Source: Deltaproteobacteria bacterium
GTDB lineage: Bacteria > Myxococcota_A > Polyangia > Polyangiales > Ga0077539
Direction of reading: 5' to 3'
DNA: 64,000 nucleotides
Assembly (NCBI GenBank): GCA_030694465.1
Contig: JAUXYJ010000094.1
Span: 1-64,000 of the forward strand
Below are positions 9,124 through 18,710 of the stretch, in pieces. The first letter of the stretch is position 1; each line of letters starts with the position of its first letter. The position numbers and the translations under genes are program-made. The notes beneath the pieces are model-generated. The model saw nothing but the letters and a program-made list of their open reading frames with translations. It searched no databases and was not told where the DNA came from.

Positions 9124-10269
9124 TCAACGAGAGAGCGCAAAGCTCCCGGCAAACGCCTCATAGGCCACGCTCGCTACTCCGTTTCGTGTTGAGCCCGCGT
9201 ACCTCGCCCGCCCAGGCAACGGGCGTACGCTAAACACTCCCCCTTGCGCCAGCGTCACCAGCCCCGCGTGCACCGCCGCGGTGCAGACGCTTGAGTCGTC
9301 CGTGTAGACACCCGTCCCCCACACGGTCGCCTTCGTCCCATTGGGCGGACACCAGACGCGAAAGCTCTGGCCGTTCGAGCCTCGATGGCTGGCCGCCGAC
9401 GAGCCCCACCCGAGAGACTCCGTGCCCTCCGGACCGTGAGGCAAGCGCTCGTACATGCCAGCGTCAAACACAAACGAGCCCGCATAGTTTCCGAACGCCA
9501 GCGTGGTGATTTCGTTGCGTGTGGAGGCCGCAAACGACTCCATCGCGCGCCCGGCGATGGCCTCTACCGTGCCTCCCTCTGCCACCGTGAGCAGTCCTGC
9601 ATGCACCGCCGCGCTGCAGACGCTCGAATCGTCTGTGTAAATGTCGGTGCCCCACACGTTGGCCGCCGTACCTCCAGCAGGACACTCGAATCGAACGCGT
9701 GCGCCTTGCTGACCGCGGTGAGCCTGCATCGTTGCCCGCCACGGAGCCACTTCAGCGGGCCTGGGAGTGGACTCTGCGAGCCCCATCGCAGGCCCCCCGA
9801 CGAACGCAAAGGAGAGCCCAAACTGCCCAAACTCGCGAGAAGCGACGGCCATCCGCGTGCTTCCGCGGTAGTGTGAGACCCCGGTGATCAGCAAGAGTGA
9901 CAGCTCGCCACCCACCGCAGGATCCAGCCGCCCGCTGTGCACAGCCGCGGTACACACGCTCGAATCCGCGGTGTACAGGTCCGTGCCCCAGAGGCGCGCA
10001 GTGGGAGCTCCAGCCAGACAATTCACACGAATCACCCCGCTCGCGAGCGTGCCCAAGGTCTGCGCAGGCGTCTCCCACGTGATGGTCACAGCGCGCGAAT
10101 CTGACGGAGTCGGACTCTCGCGCGAAGCGAAGGGGCTGCGCAGCTCAAGACTCATCCGCACGGCTGGCTGCGGCTGACTGTGTTGCGATCGTTTGCACCC
10201 GCTGCCAAGCGCTGCGCTTGTGAGAGTGAGTGTGACGAGGCTGCCCAACCACACACTTCGATCTGCCAT
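9124..10269 (-). CDS. Exported protein with three tandem LCCL domains
   Basis: From the ATG at 10269 the protein has 381 residues. A signal region ends near LGSGC; the -3 Gly makes this only a weak lipobox. Three copies of one domain follow at about 62-157, 175-268 and 287-380. Each carries a first Cys, then WGTxxYTxDSSVCxAAVHxG, a GG turn and a closing Y/F-x-GST-R ... GSF strand; this is the LCCL fold pattern, with the conserved Cys pair in each copy. LCCL domains are best known from animal and protist secreted proteins and bind lipid or carbohydrate ligands in some cases. No catalytic domain is attached. The gene is convergent with the sigma module, 16 nt between stops. Confidence 0.8.
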   Translation of the reverse strand: MADRSVWLGSLVTLTLTSAALGSGCKRSQHSQPQPAVRMSLELRSPFASRESPTPSDSRAVTITWETPAQTLGTLASGVIRVNCLAGAPTARLWGTDLYTADSSVCTAAVHSGRLDPAVGGELSLLLITGVSHYRGSTRMAVASREFGQFGLSFAFVGGPAMGLAESTPRPAEVAPWRATMQAHRGQQGARVRFECPAGGTAANVWGTDIYTDDSSVCSAAVHAGLLTVAEGGTVEAIAGRAMESFAASTRNEITTLAFGNYAGSFVFDAGMYERLPHGPEGTESLGWGSSAASHRGSNGQSFRVWCPPNGTKATVWGTGVYTDDSSVCTAAVHAGLVTLAQGGVFSVRPLPGRARYAGSTRNGVASVAYEAFAGSFALSR

Positions 10270-10356
10270 GGCGCTCATGATAGAGCACTGAACCCACCAC
10301 AGCACGAGCACCTTGGGATCAAAGCGAAACAATACCCCGCGTTCTCAAGGCAGCGC

Positions 10357-10905
10357 CTAGCGCGGCGGGGTCTCTCGCGTGAAGTCCACCACGCCGTTGC
10401 CGCGATGCTCGACGACGCCCTCAAGCCGAACGCGTCCGCGCGCAAGCTCACGGGCTCCACGCGCGTCGTTGATCGAGATCTGCGCTTCGTAGGTCTCCAT
10501 GGGATCAATGTCGCCAGGCGTGCGACGCAGGGTGGTGCTGTGAAGCAAGATTCTCTGGTCGGGATCCGCCACGTTAATGGTCTCGTTCGAGATGTAACGA
10601 GACACGCGCCCCTGCACGCGAAACCAAGTCAGCGTCAGCGAAACAGCGTTGGGTGGGCGAGCCATAAACACAAACATGTTGATCCGCCAGACGTGGTTGG
10701 CGGTGTCTTCTTGAAACGCGGCGGTCCGATGTCCGCCAGCCCATGCACGGATATCTCCAGTAAAAAACCTAGGGGGACGACCCGTCACGAACGTGATCGA
10801 GCCACCCCCGCGACGCTGCGCGAGAGCCTCTCGGCCACCGAGCACCAGGGCCAACGCGCCGCTGCCGACGCCCACTAACAACCCCCTCCGATCAATCACC
10901 GACAT
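10357..10905 (-). CDS. Exported protein of unknown function
   Basis: Encodes 182 residues. The N-terminus MSVIDRRGLLVGVGSGALAL has a twin Arg followed by a hydrophobic core and an ALAQ cleavage site, so it may use the Tat route or ordinary Sec. The mature protein is beta-rich with no Cys, containing NHVWRINMFVFMARPPNAVSLTLTWF and ETYEAQISINDARGARELARGRVRL, which suggests an immunoglobulin-like or lipocalin-like sandwich. I do not recognise the family. It is followed after 87 nt by the LCCL gene on the same strand. Confidence 0.55.
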   Translation of the reverse strand: MSVIDRRGLLVGVGSGALALVLGGREALAQRRGGGSITFVTGRPPRFFTGDIRAWAGGHRTAAFQEDTANHVWRINMFVFMARPPNAVSLTLTWFRVQGRVSRYISNETINVADPDQRILLHSTTLRRTPGDIDPMETYEAQISINDARGARELARGRVRLEGVVEHRGNGVVDFTRETPPR

Positions 10906-11052
10906 ACTTCGTCCTCCAACAATTTAGCTTCGGCGGAGAGCCCTGCTGAACACACAATTCGCTGATGTTCTTCACACAATCCGCGACGCGTCGACAGCTT
11001 ACACCGATTGTGTTTTGCGTGGTGCCATGAACGCAGTCGCCCAAGGCTGCAT

Positions 11053-12378
11053 TCACTCTGCGATGGGCTTTGTCCCTGACAATAGCGCCGCGCGCGTGGC
11101 CTCGAACGTCGCCCAAACATACACAAGACCAAGCACGCAGAGCGCCGCCGAAATCGAAAACATCGTGAGATATCCCAGGTGATGCGTGATGACTCCCGAG
11201 AGCGACGCTGCGGCGCCTGTCGCGATCACGACCGCACAGGACTGCACGGTGTAGTCCGTCGCAGCGCGCTCGGGACGACACACATCCATCATGGTCGTAA
11301 ACAGCGCCGCGGTCGCACATCCGCCTGCGAAATGCTCAAAGCCAGCCGCTGCCGCGAGCGCGCCGATGCTTGGGTGAGAGCTCGCGAGCAGCGCGTACGT
11401 CGCGACCGAGACGGCCTGAAGCGAGCCGAATCCCAGCAGTGCACGCCGCCGTCCCAACCGGTTGACGAGCACGCCGCCGATCACCGCGCCAAGAAGGCCC
11501 GTCGAGAACCCAACGACGCCAAGCATCCAGCCGATCTGACCCATGCTCGCCCCCTGATCGACAGAGAACGGCCGCACCATCCCAGAGGCGATCGCGTCGC
11601 CTGTCTTGTAGGTCAAGAGCAGAACCAGCCAACGCAGAATCCCTGGCCTTTTCCAGTCGAATGCAGTGATCGAGGTCAGCGCACCGCGAGCGATGCCCCC
11701 CAACCCGCCGCCCCGAGTTCGGTACGCCCCGGCCTCAGGGACTGGCTCTTGTGCGAGCGGTGCCTCGCGATGGAGCAAGATCGGGACACTGACGAGCAGC
11801 ATCGTGACCGCCATCGCCAAGAGCGTCATCGACCAGTGAAAATGCTCATAGATCGGAAGTAGCAGCCCTCCGCCGACGATCATCCCGACGCGATAGCCAG
11901 CGACCTGAATCGCGTTGCCAACACCGCGCTCGGAGGCACGCAACATGTCAACCGCGAGGCCATCGGTGGCGATGTCCTGCGTAGAGGCCAACAAGTTAAA
12001 CAGCAACACCGACCCAAAGAGCCATCGAAGCGATCGCGTGGGATCCATCAAAGATAGTCCCAGCATCGTCACCACAGTGAGCGCCTGAATGGGCACGATC
12101 CACGAGCGCCGCTTGCCAAACGTGCGTGAGCCGTAGCGGTCAACCAGCGGCGCCCAGAGAAACTTGAGCGACCAAGGAAGGGCCAACAAATACGACGCGC
12201 CGATGAGCTGAAGCGAAGCGCCCTGCATGCGCAACATCACCGGAATAAACTGCGTAAAGAACCCAAAAGGCAGCCCCTGGGCGAAGTACAGCGAGAGCAA
12301 GAGCGCAAAGCGCCAGGGTCGACCTTCCATCGCGAACATCGTTGCCATACAGGTTCGCATATCGAGGGCGCGCGCCAT
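11053..12378 (-). CDS. MFS permease, AmpG-like
   Basis: A 12-span major facilitator protein. The first span reads LLSLYFAQGLPFGFF, close to the AmpG/acetyl-CoA transporter group, and the loop after span 2 has PLVDRYGSRTFGKRRSWIVP, matching the MFS D-R-x-G-RR motif. AmpG carries anhydro-muropeptides into the cell for wall recycling; whether this homologue does so is inference. Start choice is open: 12378, 12360, 12348, 12339 and 12330 are all possible and none has a clear ribosome site. The last gives a leader of normal length. It is divergent from the FHA transporter gene, with only about 20 nt between the longest forms. Confidence 0.75.
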   Translation of the reverse strand: MARALDMRTCMATMFAMEGRPWRFALLLSLYFAQGLPFGFFTQFIPVMLRMQGASLQLIGASYLLALPWSLKFLWAPLVDRYGSRTFGKRRSWIVPIQALTVVTMLGLSLMDPTRSLRWLFGSVLLFNLLASTQDIATDGLAVDMLRASERGVGNAIQVAGYRVGMIVGGGLLLPIYEHFHWSMTLLAMAVTMLLVSVPILLHREAPLAQEPVPEAGAYRTRGGGLGGIARGALTSITAFDWKRPGILRWLVLLLTYKTGDAIASGMVRPFSVDQGASMGQIGWMLGVVGFSTGLLGAVIGGVLVNRLGRRRALLGFGSLQAVSVATYALLASSHPSIGALAAAAGFEHFAGGCATAALFTTMMDVCRPERAATDYTVQSCAVVIATGAAASLSGVITHHLGYLTMFSISAALCVLGLVYVWATFEATRAALLSGTKPIAE

Positions 12379-12398
12379 ACGGCGACGCGTGAATCGGA

Positions 12399-15300
12399 TT
12401 GAGTGCTACGCAGGCGCGCAGGCTTGGCGTACCGTGCGCTCCGGTAGCAACTGGCATGGCGACACGAAGTGCTTTGATTCTTGGGTCTGCACCTGGCTGC
12501 GACCTTCTGTTTACTGGCCCCGGCGTAGCGCCAACCCACGCGCAGTTGTCGTGGCGCGAAGGGTTGGTGCTGACCGATCTTTCGCAAGGCGCGACGTTCG
12601 TCGACGGCAGGCAGCTGCTCGGCGGCGAGACCGTGACGCTCAGCGGCTGGTCGGCCAACATTGTGCTTGGGCAGACCCCTGTTTCGCTCACTGCGCCAGA
12701 GATCGCCCTGCTTTTTTGCGAGCGAAGTCAACTTGCAGCGGACCCCAGTGGGTCCTTCGTTGTCGGACGAGATCCCGCCCGCGCCCACGTCTTGGTCGCC
12801 CATCCGGGAGTGTCTGGGGCGCACGCACGCGTCGATTTGGCCTCTCGAACCGTGACCGATTTGGCGTCGACGTCGGGCACGTTTAACGCACAGAAGCTGC
12901 GCCTTCAGCCCCACCAGCCTTACCCGATCGAAGCGCACAGTGGGGTCTTCTTTGGAGCTGTGTACATCGCAAGCGTCACGCTCTTTGAGCTCGCGCAGCG
13001 TGGCAGCACGGCCGGAGGATTCTCACACGGAACGCCTCCGCCCACTGCACGCGCGGTGTCCTCGTTGCCTGCCTCTGCGGGCCCCTCGATCTCTCCTCCG
13101 GCGATGGGCGCCAGTCACGCTGCAGATGCTTTCTATGTGCCCACTGCGGGTGTCGCACCCGTAGGTGCTGCTCCGCAGAAGGCGCGCACGATGTTCGGCG
13201 AGATGGACCTCTCGTCGCTGCCTGCGGCCGGCGGATCGCCACGCGAAGCCATCGTGGGCCGCCTGCCCACGTGCGACGTGGTGCTGCCGTATCCCCAGCT
13301 CTCTGCGCGTCACGCGAGCCTCAGCCGCACGCCAGATCACAAGATCGCGGTGATGGACCTCGGCTCGCTCAACGGCACCTACGCGCGTGGCGTACGGCTC
13401 CAGCCTGGGATTGCCGCGATCATTGAGCCCGGCGAGAAAATTTTTGTCGGCCCTTACCCGATGGTCGTCGACCTCGACGGCACGACGCTGCGCGCTTACA
13501 TCGACACTGATCGGCAAGAATGGACTGGAAATCTTGTCGAAATCGAGGCTCTGGGCCTCACGCTCGAGGTCGAGGATCGCGAGCACAAGGGTCGTCAACG
13601 TAGGCTTCTTAACGAGATCACGTTCAAGTCAAAGCCCGGTGACCTCATCGCGCTCATGGGCCCCTCCGGCGCAGGAAAAACAACCCTTCTGACCGTGCTC
13701 AACGGATACCTCAGGCCAACCTTTGGCGAGGTCCGAGTCAATGGTGAGAACCTCTACGCGGTCTACGAGGCGCTCCGTGGCTCCATTGGCTATGTGCCGC
13801 AGGACGACATCGTTCATCCCGAGCTCACGGTGACCGAAGCGATCCGCTACTCGGCGAGGTTTCGGCTTCCCTCGGACTACAGCGATCAAGAGATCGAGCG
13901 GCGTGTCACGCAGGTGATTCGCGACCTCGGTCTCGAGTCCGTCAAAGACCTCGAGATCGGAAAGCCCGAACGCAAAGTGCTCTCCGGCGGGCAGCGTAAG
14001 CGGGTCAACATCGCGCTCGAGCTGGTCACCGACCCGGCGCTGATGTTTCTCGACGAGCCAACGTCAGGGCTCGCCGCAGACGACACCGTGTCACTCATTG
14101 ATTTGCTCTCGAACCTAGCAAAACGTCAGGGCAAAACGATCATCGTCACGATCCATCAGCCTGCGCGTGAAGAGTACGAGAAGTTCAACCTCGCGCTCAT
14201 CATGGGCTACGGCGGCGAGCCCGTGTACTTCGGGCCCACGGGTCGCGAGAGTTACGAGTTTTTCTACCGGTTTGCGCAGCAAAAATCGGCAACGGCCAAG
14301 CCCATCGACAACCCCCGCGACATGTTTGATCAGCTCCGACATCGCGAACAACTCTTTGTCGACAGCGGGCAGTATGCCAACAAAGGGGACGCACGGTTGG
14401 CGGCCGCGCAGGCTTGGCGAGCAGAGTACTTTCGGCAAGACAACCCGACGTACGTGCGGATGTACACGGGCCCACGAGCGCCCGGTCAAGCGGGGACGTC
14501 GCCTCAGCCCACCCGGCTTCGTGTGCCCCTCGCTCGGCAGTTCTTCTTGCTCCTCGAGCGCTACGCGAAGGTGAAACAACGCGATCGCTCAGGGACGGCG
14601 GTCATGCTCGCGCAGGCGCCCATCATCGGAGTGCTCTTGGCAGCCGTGTTTCATGACAGCGCGAAGGTGCCCAACCTCTGGTGCCGTATGGCCATCGAGC
14701 GCATCGAGAACGCCGCTCGCACCGCAGGTCAAAACGTCGACCCCCGATGCATGATGAACGCCGCGCGATTTGAGCCAGTTCAGGACTTCGGCGGCGCCTT
14801 GTTCTTCTTGGCAGTGGCCGCCATTTGGTTCGGCACCAGCAACGCCGCGCGCGAGATCGTGAGCGAGCTCGCGATCTATCGCCGCGAGCGCATGGTGAAC
14901 CTCTCGATCTTTAACTATGTCATGTCGAAGTTCTTACTTTTGACTGGATTTGCGCTGGTCCAATGCACCGTGCTCTTGTCAATCGTCTACCCCATCGTAG
15001 GGCTCGGCGGCGGGGACTTTGGGCCCTTCTTGCAGATGCTCTTCACGATGATCATGACCGCAATGTGCGCGACCTCGGTCGGCCTGCTGCTCTCAACGTT
15101 GGTCACTTCATCCGAGGCCGCCATGGCGCTCACACCCATCGCCCTGATCCCTCAGGTTGTCTTGGGTGGGCGGCTCGTGCCCATGACGAGCAAGAGCTGG
15201 CTCGAGTGGGCCATGAGCTTTGTCCCGGCGCGCTGGAGCTTCGAATCCATGATCGCGGCCGAGCGCATCGCCGTCGCCGACGAGTGGCGAATCCCGGTCT

Positions 15301-15500
15301 GCGTGGCTCAAGGGGTGGGCATCGAAGACGGACGCTTTCAGTGTGCGCTCGAAGAGATCCGAAGCACCGAGCACGGGCTCGGTGGACTCGGCTTCGCGAC
15401 CTACGATCTGCCCTGGGTCGCGTGGGCGATTCTGCTGACCATGACCGTGCTCACGCTCGGTGTGGTCATGATGTTGCTCAAGCGTCGCGACCCTGTTTAA
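12399..15500 (+). CDS. ABCG-type transporter fused to three FHA domains
   Basis: A 1033-residue half-transporter. Three forkhead-associated domains lie at about 24-97, 118-190 and 283-356; the third has the full signature GR...LSARHASL...LGSLNGTY. The first two are weaker: PTHAQL but no S-x-N-G, and SGAHARV...STSGTFN. An ABC cassette follows with Walker A GPSGAGKTT (421-429), signature LSGGQRKRVNIALEL and LFLDEPTSGL-type Walker B. A six-span ABC2 membrane domain occupies the C-terminal 300 residues, with a Cys-containing outer loop. Mycobacterial Rv1747 has the same order and is controlled by Ser/Thr kinase phosphorylation through its FHA domains. The start is TTG 12399 or, as likely, ATG 12456. 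Confidence 0.85.
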   Translation: MSATQARRLGVPCAPVATGMATRSALILGSAPGCDLLFTGPGVAPTHAQLSWREGLVLTDLSQGATFVDGRQLLGGETVTLSGWSANIVLGQTPVSLTAPEIALLFCERSQLAADPSGSFVVGRDPARAHVLVAHPGVSGAHARVDLASRTVTDLASTSGTFNAQKLRLQPHQPYPIEAHSGVFFGAVYIASVTLFELAQRGSTAGGFSHGTPPPTARAVSSLPASAGPSISPPAMGASHAADAFYVPTAGVAPVGAAPQKARTMFGEMDLSSLPAAGGSPREAIVGRLPTCDVVLPYPQLSARHASLSRTPDHKIAVMDLGSLNGTYARGVRLQPGIAAIIEPGEKIFVGPYPMVVDLDGTTLRAYIDTDRQEWTGNLVEIEALGLTLEVEDREHKGRQRRLLNEITFKSKPGDLIALMGPSGAGKTTLLTVLNGYLRPTFGEVRVNGENLYAVYEALRGSIGYVPQDDIVHPELTVTEAIRYSARFRLPSDYSDQEIERRVTQVIRDLGLESVKDLEIGKPERKVLSGGQRKRVNIALELVTDPALMFLDEPTSGLAADDTVSLIDLLSNLAKRQGKTIIVTIHQPAREEYEKFNLALIMGYGGEPVYFGPTGRESYEFFYRFAQQKSATAKPIDNPRDMFDQLRHREQLFVDSGQYANKGDARLAAAQAWRAEYFRQDNPTYVRMYTGPRAPGQAGTSPQPTRLRVPLARQFFLLLERYAKVKQRDRSGTAVMLAQAPIIGVLLAAVFHDSAKVPNLWCRMAIERIENAARTAGQNVDPRCMMNAARFEPVQDFGGALFFLAVAAIWFGTSNAAREIVSELAIYRRERMVNLSIFNYVMSKFLLLTGFALVQCTVLLSIVYPIVGLGGGDFGPFLQMLFTMIMTAMCATSVGLLLSTLVTSSEAAMALTPIALIPQVVLGGRLVPMTSKSWLEWAMSFVPARWSFESMIAAERIAVADEWRIPVCVAQGVGIEDGRFQCALEEIRSTEHGLGGLGFATYDLPWVAWAILLTMTVLTLGVVMMLLKRRDPV

Positions 15501-15544
15501 TCACTGCGATGACTTAGCCCACACAGGTCGTGCGGCCTCCGCGG

Positions 15545-16402
15545 TTAGGGCCCGCTGTCGACCATCGCAGAGACACAGCCTCCGCTCTCTTCGTTGCACA
15601 CGACAGCCGAGAACTCTGCTTCGCCGTCGCCATAGAGAAACACCGCATGACGTGTCGCACGGGACGGCATCAGCCTAAACCGTTTGCGAAGCGGCCCTGC
15701 ACACGCGGGTCCCTGCGAGAGGTGCACCGCGAGTGTCAACACCTGCCCCGCGGTGGTCTCGAAGTAGCTCTCCCGCGCTTGCCCTGGCCTCGCCGCGGCG
15801 GACCCAAAGAAGCCTCTCCCGCCTAGCCCCTGTGCGATCGCTCGCTCACCCTCTGGCCGAACTGCGCACACGTCCATCGTGCGCTGCGCGGGCCATGCGC
15901 CCAGGACGCGGATCAGCGCCTGCCCTGCCGGGATTGTCTGCACGCTGGCGCGCTCGATACGATTGTCCACCCGGTCCCCGACGGCCCCTGTCGCGAAGAC
16001 AAAATACACCTTCGCAGCCTCCAGCGTCCCTGCGCCCGTGTTGCTGCCTAAGCGCTCTGCCGTTGGCGGTTGCATCCCTTCAAACCGCGCCGCGAATCCT
16101 TGCGAACCCGGCGCGACATCGATCGAAGCGACCTGCCCGTAGGCCAACCCAGTCGTCCACGGCGCGCGTCCAGGGAGACTGCTCCAGACCGACAAGGACC
16201 TCGCGCGCTCACCGTGCGCAAGATGAAGAATCACGATACGAGCCTGCCCCGCCGTCATCGCGCGTCCCGGAATCGCCAGCGGAATCGCTTGCAATCGAAC
16301 CACTCGCCCGGCCCCCGACCCGCGTGTTTGCCCCCCTGCGAGCAATGCCCCGAGGACCGTTGACGCACACATGGCGAGGCCAAACCAAGATCTCATTCGC
16401 AT
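15545..16402 (-). CDS. Exported protein of unknown function
   Basis: ATG 16402 is preceded by GGAG with an 8-nt spacer, so it is preferred over GTG 16405 and ATG 16396. A signal peptide (WFGLAMCASTVLGALLAGG) is followed by a beta-rich protein of about 255 residues. It contains two similar halves, each with an IRV/IVIL strand, an Ala/Pro turn and a D-V strand (AGQARIVILHLAHGE, AGQALIRVLGAWPAQ). This is reminiscent of DUF4397-like surface repeats, but the match is weak. Four Cys near the C-terminus may form disulfides. It converges on the FHA transporter gene, 44 nt away. Confidence 0.55.
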   Translation of the reverse strand: MRMRSWFGLAMCASTVLGALLAGGQTRGSGAGRVVRLQAIPLAIPGRAMTAGQARIVILHLAHGERARSLSVWSSLPGRAPWTTGLAYGQVASIDVAPGSQGFAARFEGMQPPTAERLGSNTGAGTLEAAKVYFVFATGAVGDRVDNRIERASVQTIPAGQALIRVLGAWPAQRTMDVCAVRPEGERAIAQGLGGRGFFGSAAARPGQARESYFETTAGQVLTLAVHLSQGPACAGPLRKRFRLMPSRATRHAVFLYGDGEAEFSAVVCNEESGGCVSAMVDSGP

Positions 16403-16550
16403 CACGATTACTCCGACACACCAACTCGATAGGCGCCCTGCCAGTCTATACGTTGGCCCAAGGCACGGTGCGCAAACCCTAGAAAATAAGGGCGATATTC
16501 ACGCAAGTGTATCGTCCCCTCAGGCTCGTACGTGGCACGACTTGCTCCAT

Positions 16551-16566
16551 CCGGCGACGTCGCCGG
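16551..16566. repeat. Palindrome CCGGCGACGTCGCCGG, intergenic copy
   Basis: A perfect 16-bp palindrome, 8 nt past the stop codon of the minus-strand gene ending at 16575. The same core recurs twice at 39.88-39.92 kb, also just past stop codons. It could act as a hairpin terminator without a U-tract or as a repeated protein-binding site. Confidence 0.6.
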
Positions 16567-16574
16567 GTCGAGTG

Positions 16575-17258
16575 TTACGGCTGCAACACTTGAAACAAGC
16601 ACAGCAACACCGCCGTCACGTTGTAGCCCGTCGCAAAGCCCTCGATGCGCATCGGCAGCGGCTGCTCGCTGCCATTGGGGAGCAGCATCCCGACCCTCCC
16701 GTCGCTCGCAACAACCAGCCGAACGTTGTCGGGTCGCACGAGCTCGCCTTGGGCAGTGACGCGGTAGCCAGTTCTCGTTCCGGCGAGGGTCACGACACGG
16801 TCTTGTGCAAGCCCAAGCACCTCACGCCCACGGACATCCACGATTCGCTCACCCGCGATCCGCGCGATGAGCGTGCCGCGCCGGTGGATCGTCCCGTCTG
16901 CCCTTAGCGTGAGATCCACGCCCAAATCAGCGCCGCTGGCGTCGCTCGACGGGACTAAGTGCATCGGCGCGATGACCATGGCCTGCGCGAGCGTCGGAGC
17001 ACTGCGCGCGGCGTCTAGCACACCCACATCTTCTTCGACCGTGATCACAACGTCGGCGAGCCTGCCGCTGTCCCTCGATGGCACGACGACGCCTAACGAA
17101 GCATTCGGTGCGATCGCCGCATCCCCAGGAATTTGTGACGCCGATTGGCTCCCGCTGGCGTGCATAAGCGTGCTCTCTGTCGCGACATGAGAGTCGCTCG
17201 ATTGCCCACTGCATCCGAGTATCTGCAGCACGCCGAGGACTAGTACAACGTGGTCCAC
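16575..17258 (-). CDS. Putative lipoprotein of unknown function
   Basis: From GTG 17258 the protein has 227 residues and begins VDHVVLVLGVLQILGC, a plausible lipoprotein signal with ILGC as an atypical lipobox. This start overlaps the preceding gene by 19 nt; a start at 17327 would give an 88-nt overlap and an unlikely Arg-rich leader. The mature part has a Ser-rich linker, a region VVITVEEDVGVLDA and a C-terminal set of short beta repeats (LRADGTIHRRG, VASDGRVGML) resembling sequences used for scoring or default values. No enzyme motifs are seen. Confidence 0.55.
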   Translation of the reverse strand: MDHVVLVLGVLQILGCSGQSSDSHVATESTLMHASGSQSASQIPGDAAIAPNASLGVVVPSRDSGRLADVVITVEEDVGVLDAARSAPTLAQAMVIAPMHLVPSSDASGADLGVDLTLRADGTIHRRGTLIARIAGERIVDVRGREVLGLAQDRVVTLAGTRTGYRVTAQGELVRPDNVRLVVASDGRVGMLLPNGSEQPLPMRIEGFATGYNVTAVLLCLFQVLQP

Positions 17259-18334
17259 CCCTCGAGAGCCGGGGCGCTCGCGTCGACTGATTCGCTCTCC
17301 CATGTTGCCCAGTAGCGTAGCGAACATCGCGAACAGCGCGCCTCAATTTCGCGTCCCGCGTCGAGGTCGTCAGGATCGAGCGGACGATGGCCGACTACGA
17401 CCACGGACACAGCATCGCAGCGTCCACAGGCCCATCGCCCCGCGCCCACGGCGCTCGAAAACACCTGAATGGGAGTGTTCATTTCGGCCAAATTGCAGGC
17501 GTCACGAACCTCGGGGGCGATCGCCCACTTTCGCATGCGCGCGAGCAATGCGGGCATTGACGAAGGACCGAGCCACCGAGCCAGCGTGTACAAGAGCACC
17601 CGAGGGTGCGAGGCATACCGCGGCCACTCTGCGCACGCCTGCATCACGAGAGCATCCGTGGCCTCGACGGATTGCTCGCGCGCTTGCAGAGACCGCCACG
17701 GAGAGTCCTCACGCGGAGAGTCTGCGCTGGGGCGGCGAAGCAAGACGACACGAAGCCCGACCTCGACCGAAGGCATGCTGGCGAGGACGCCTCGCAGATC
17801 GACTCCATGCCCTGCGAGAAGCTTAAGCACCTCATCACGGACCACCTCACAATCACTCGCGCGAGCGACATCGATCAGCCAAGCGACACGAACCGATTTT
17901 GGCAGCAAAATCGCTTTCCAAATCACTCGAAGACTCCTAGCAAGCCTTGGAGCATCGCAGGCGAATTCTCTAAGCCACCCTGCGATCGATTGGTGCGACA
18001 CCAGGGCCTCGGCGACCTGCTCGGTCGCCAGCGAGTCCATCTCCAAATCCAACGCATTGCGCGCGTCGCGAAGCGCGCCAAACACCACGAACGGCAGCTG
18101 ACGACGGACCCCACGGTCTGCCAAGAGCTCGTCGATCGCGCGCCGTGTAAGCGCCATCGCGGTCACTTCAAGCGCTGCACCCCCGTTGGATGGTGTACCC
18201 AGCGCGCTTCGCAACATGGGCCTGAGCGTCGCCAACACCGCGTCTACCTGCGCACCGGTGTGACATCCGGCGAGACCCAGCGCGAGTCCGACGCGAAGGG
18301 CCTGCGTTGCAAATTCTTGCGAGTCCATGGTCAT
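17240..18334 (-). CDS. Helical protein with a C-terminal zinc-ribbon-like motif
   Basis: Starts MTMDSQEFATQALRVGL at 18334 (ATG at 18328 is equally possible), giving 364 residues. Most of the protein is Leu/Ala/Arg-rich helix with paired segments that look like HEAT-type repeats, for instance LADRGVRRQLPFVVFGALRDARNAL and LARSLRVIWKAILLPKSVRVAWLIDVA. Near the end is CGRC and, about 35 residues later, CSRC-LRYW, a treble-clef or zinc-ribbon pattern. I do not know the family. It probably forms an operon with the lipoprotein gene it overlaps. Confidence 0.5.
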   Translation of the reverse strand: MTMDSQEFATQALRVGLALGLAGCHTGAQVDAVLATLRPMLRSALGTPSNGGAALEVTAMALTRRAIDELLADRGVRRQLPFVVFGALRDARNALDLEMDSLATEQVAEALVSHQSIAGWLREFACDAPRLARSLRVIWKAILLPKSVRVAWLIDVARASDCEVVRDEVLKLLAGHGVDLRGVLASMPSVEVGLRVVLLRRPSADSPREDSPWRSLQAREQSVEATDALVMQACAEWPRYASHPRVLLYTLARWLGPSSMPALLARMRKWAIAPEVRDACNLAEMNTPIQVFSSAVGAGRWACGRCDAVSVVVVGHRPLDPDDLDAGREIEARCSRCSLRYWATWESESVDASAPALEGWTTLY

Positions 18335-18710
18335 GGGTGCCACACGCGTTGCTCCGCGTGCGCAAGAGATTGCGCTCGGCCAGCGCCACACGGCGAATTA
18401 TTGCGATGCCAATTTGCAGACCCAGCCGGCATGCTGTGACGAATCCGCAGGGCAGACGCTGGGCAAGTGCCGTGTACGCCCCCAAAGTCCGGCACGCTTG
18501 GGTCCCGAAGCGGTTGTCTCCAGAGACCAGAGTGCGAAGTGCGCTTTGACCCTTGGCCCCCGCACATGATACCCAGCGCGCCAGTTTGGTCTCGATCGGT
18601 GCGACTCGCAGCGCCCCTCTGTGGGTGCCAGCGCCCGCGAACCGAGAACAAATAAGACTTTCGCCCTTTTTTACCCACTGATTTTCATCATCGATTGAGG
18701 AATGCCCCCC
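18335..18710 (+). other. Intergenic region before atpD
   Basis: About 375 nt between two divergent genes. It has no credible reading frame. A TTGACC at 18546-18551 is followed after 17 nt by ATACCC, a weak promoter candidate; a CCCTTTTTTACCC tract lies 45 nt before atpD. A GAGGA at 18697-18701 is the ribosome site for atpD. No structured RNA is recognised. Confidence 0.35.
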
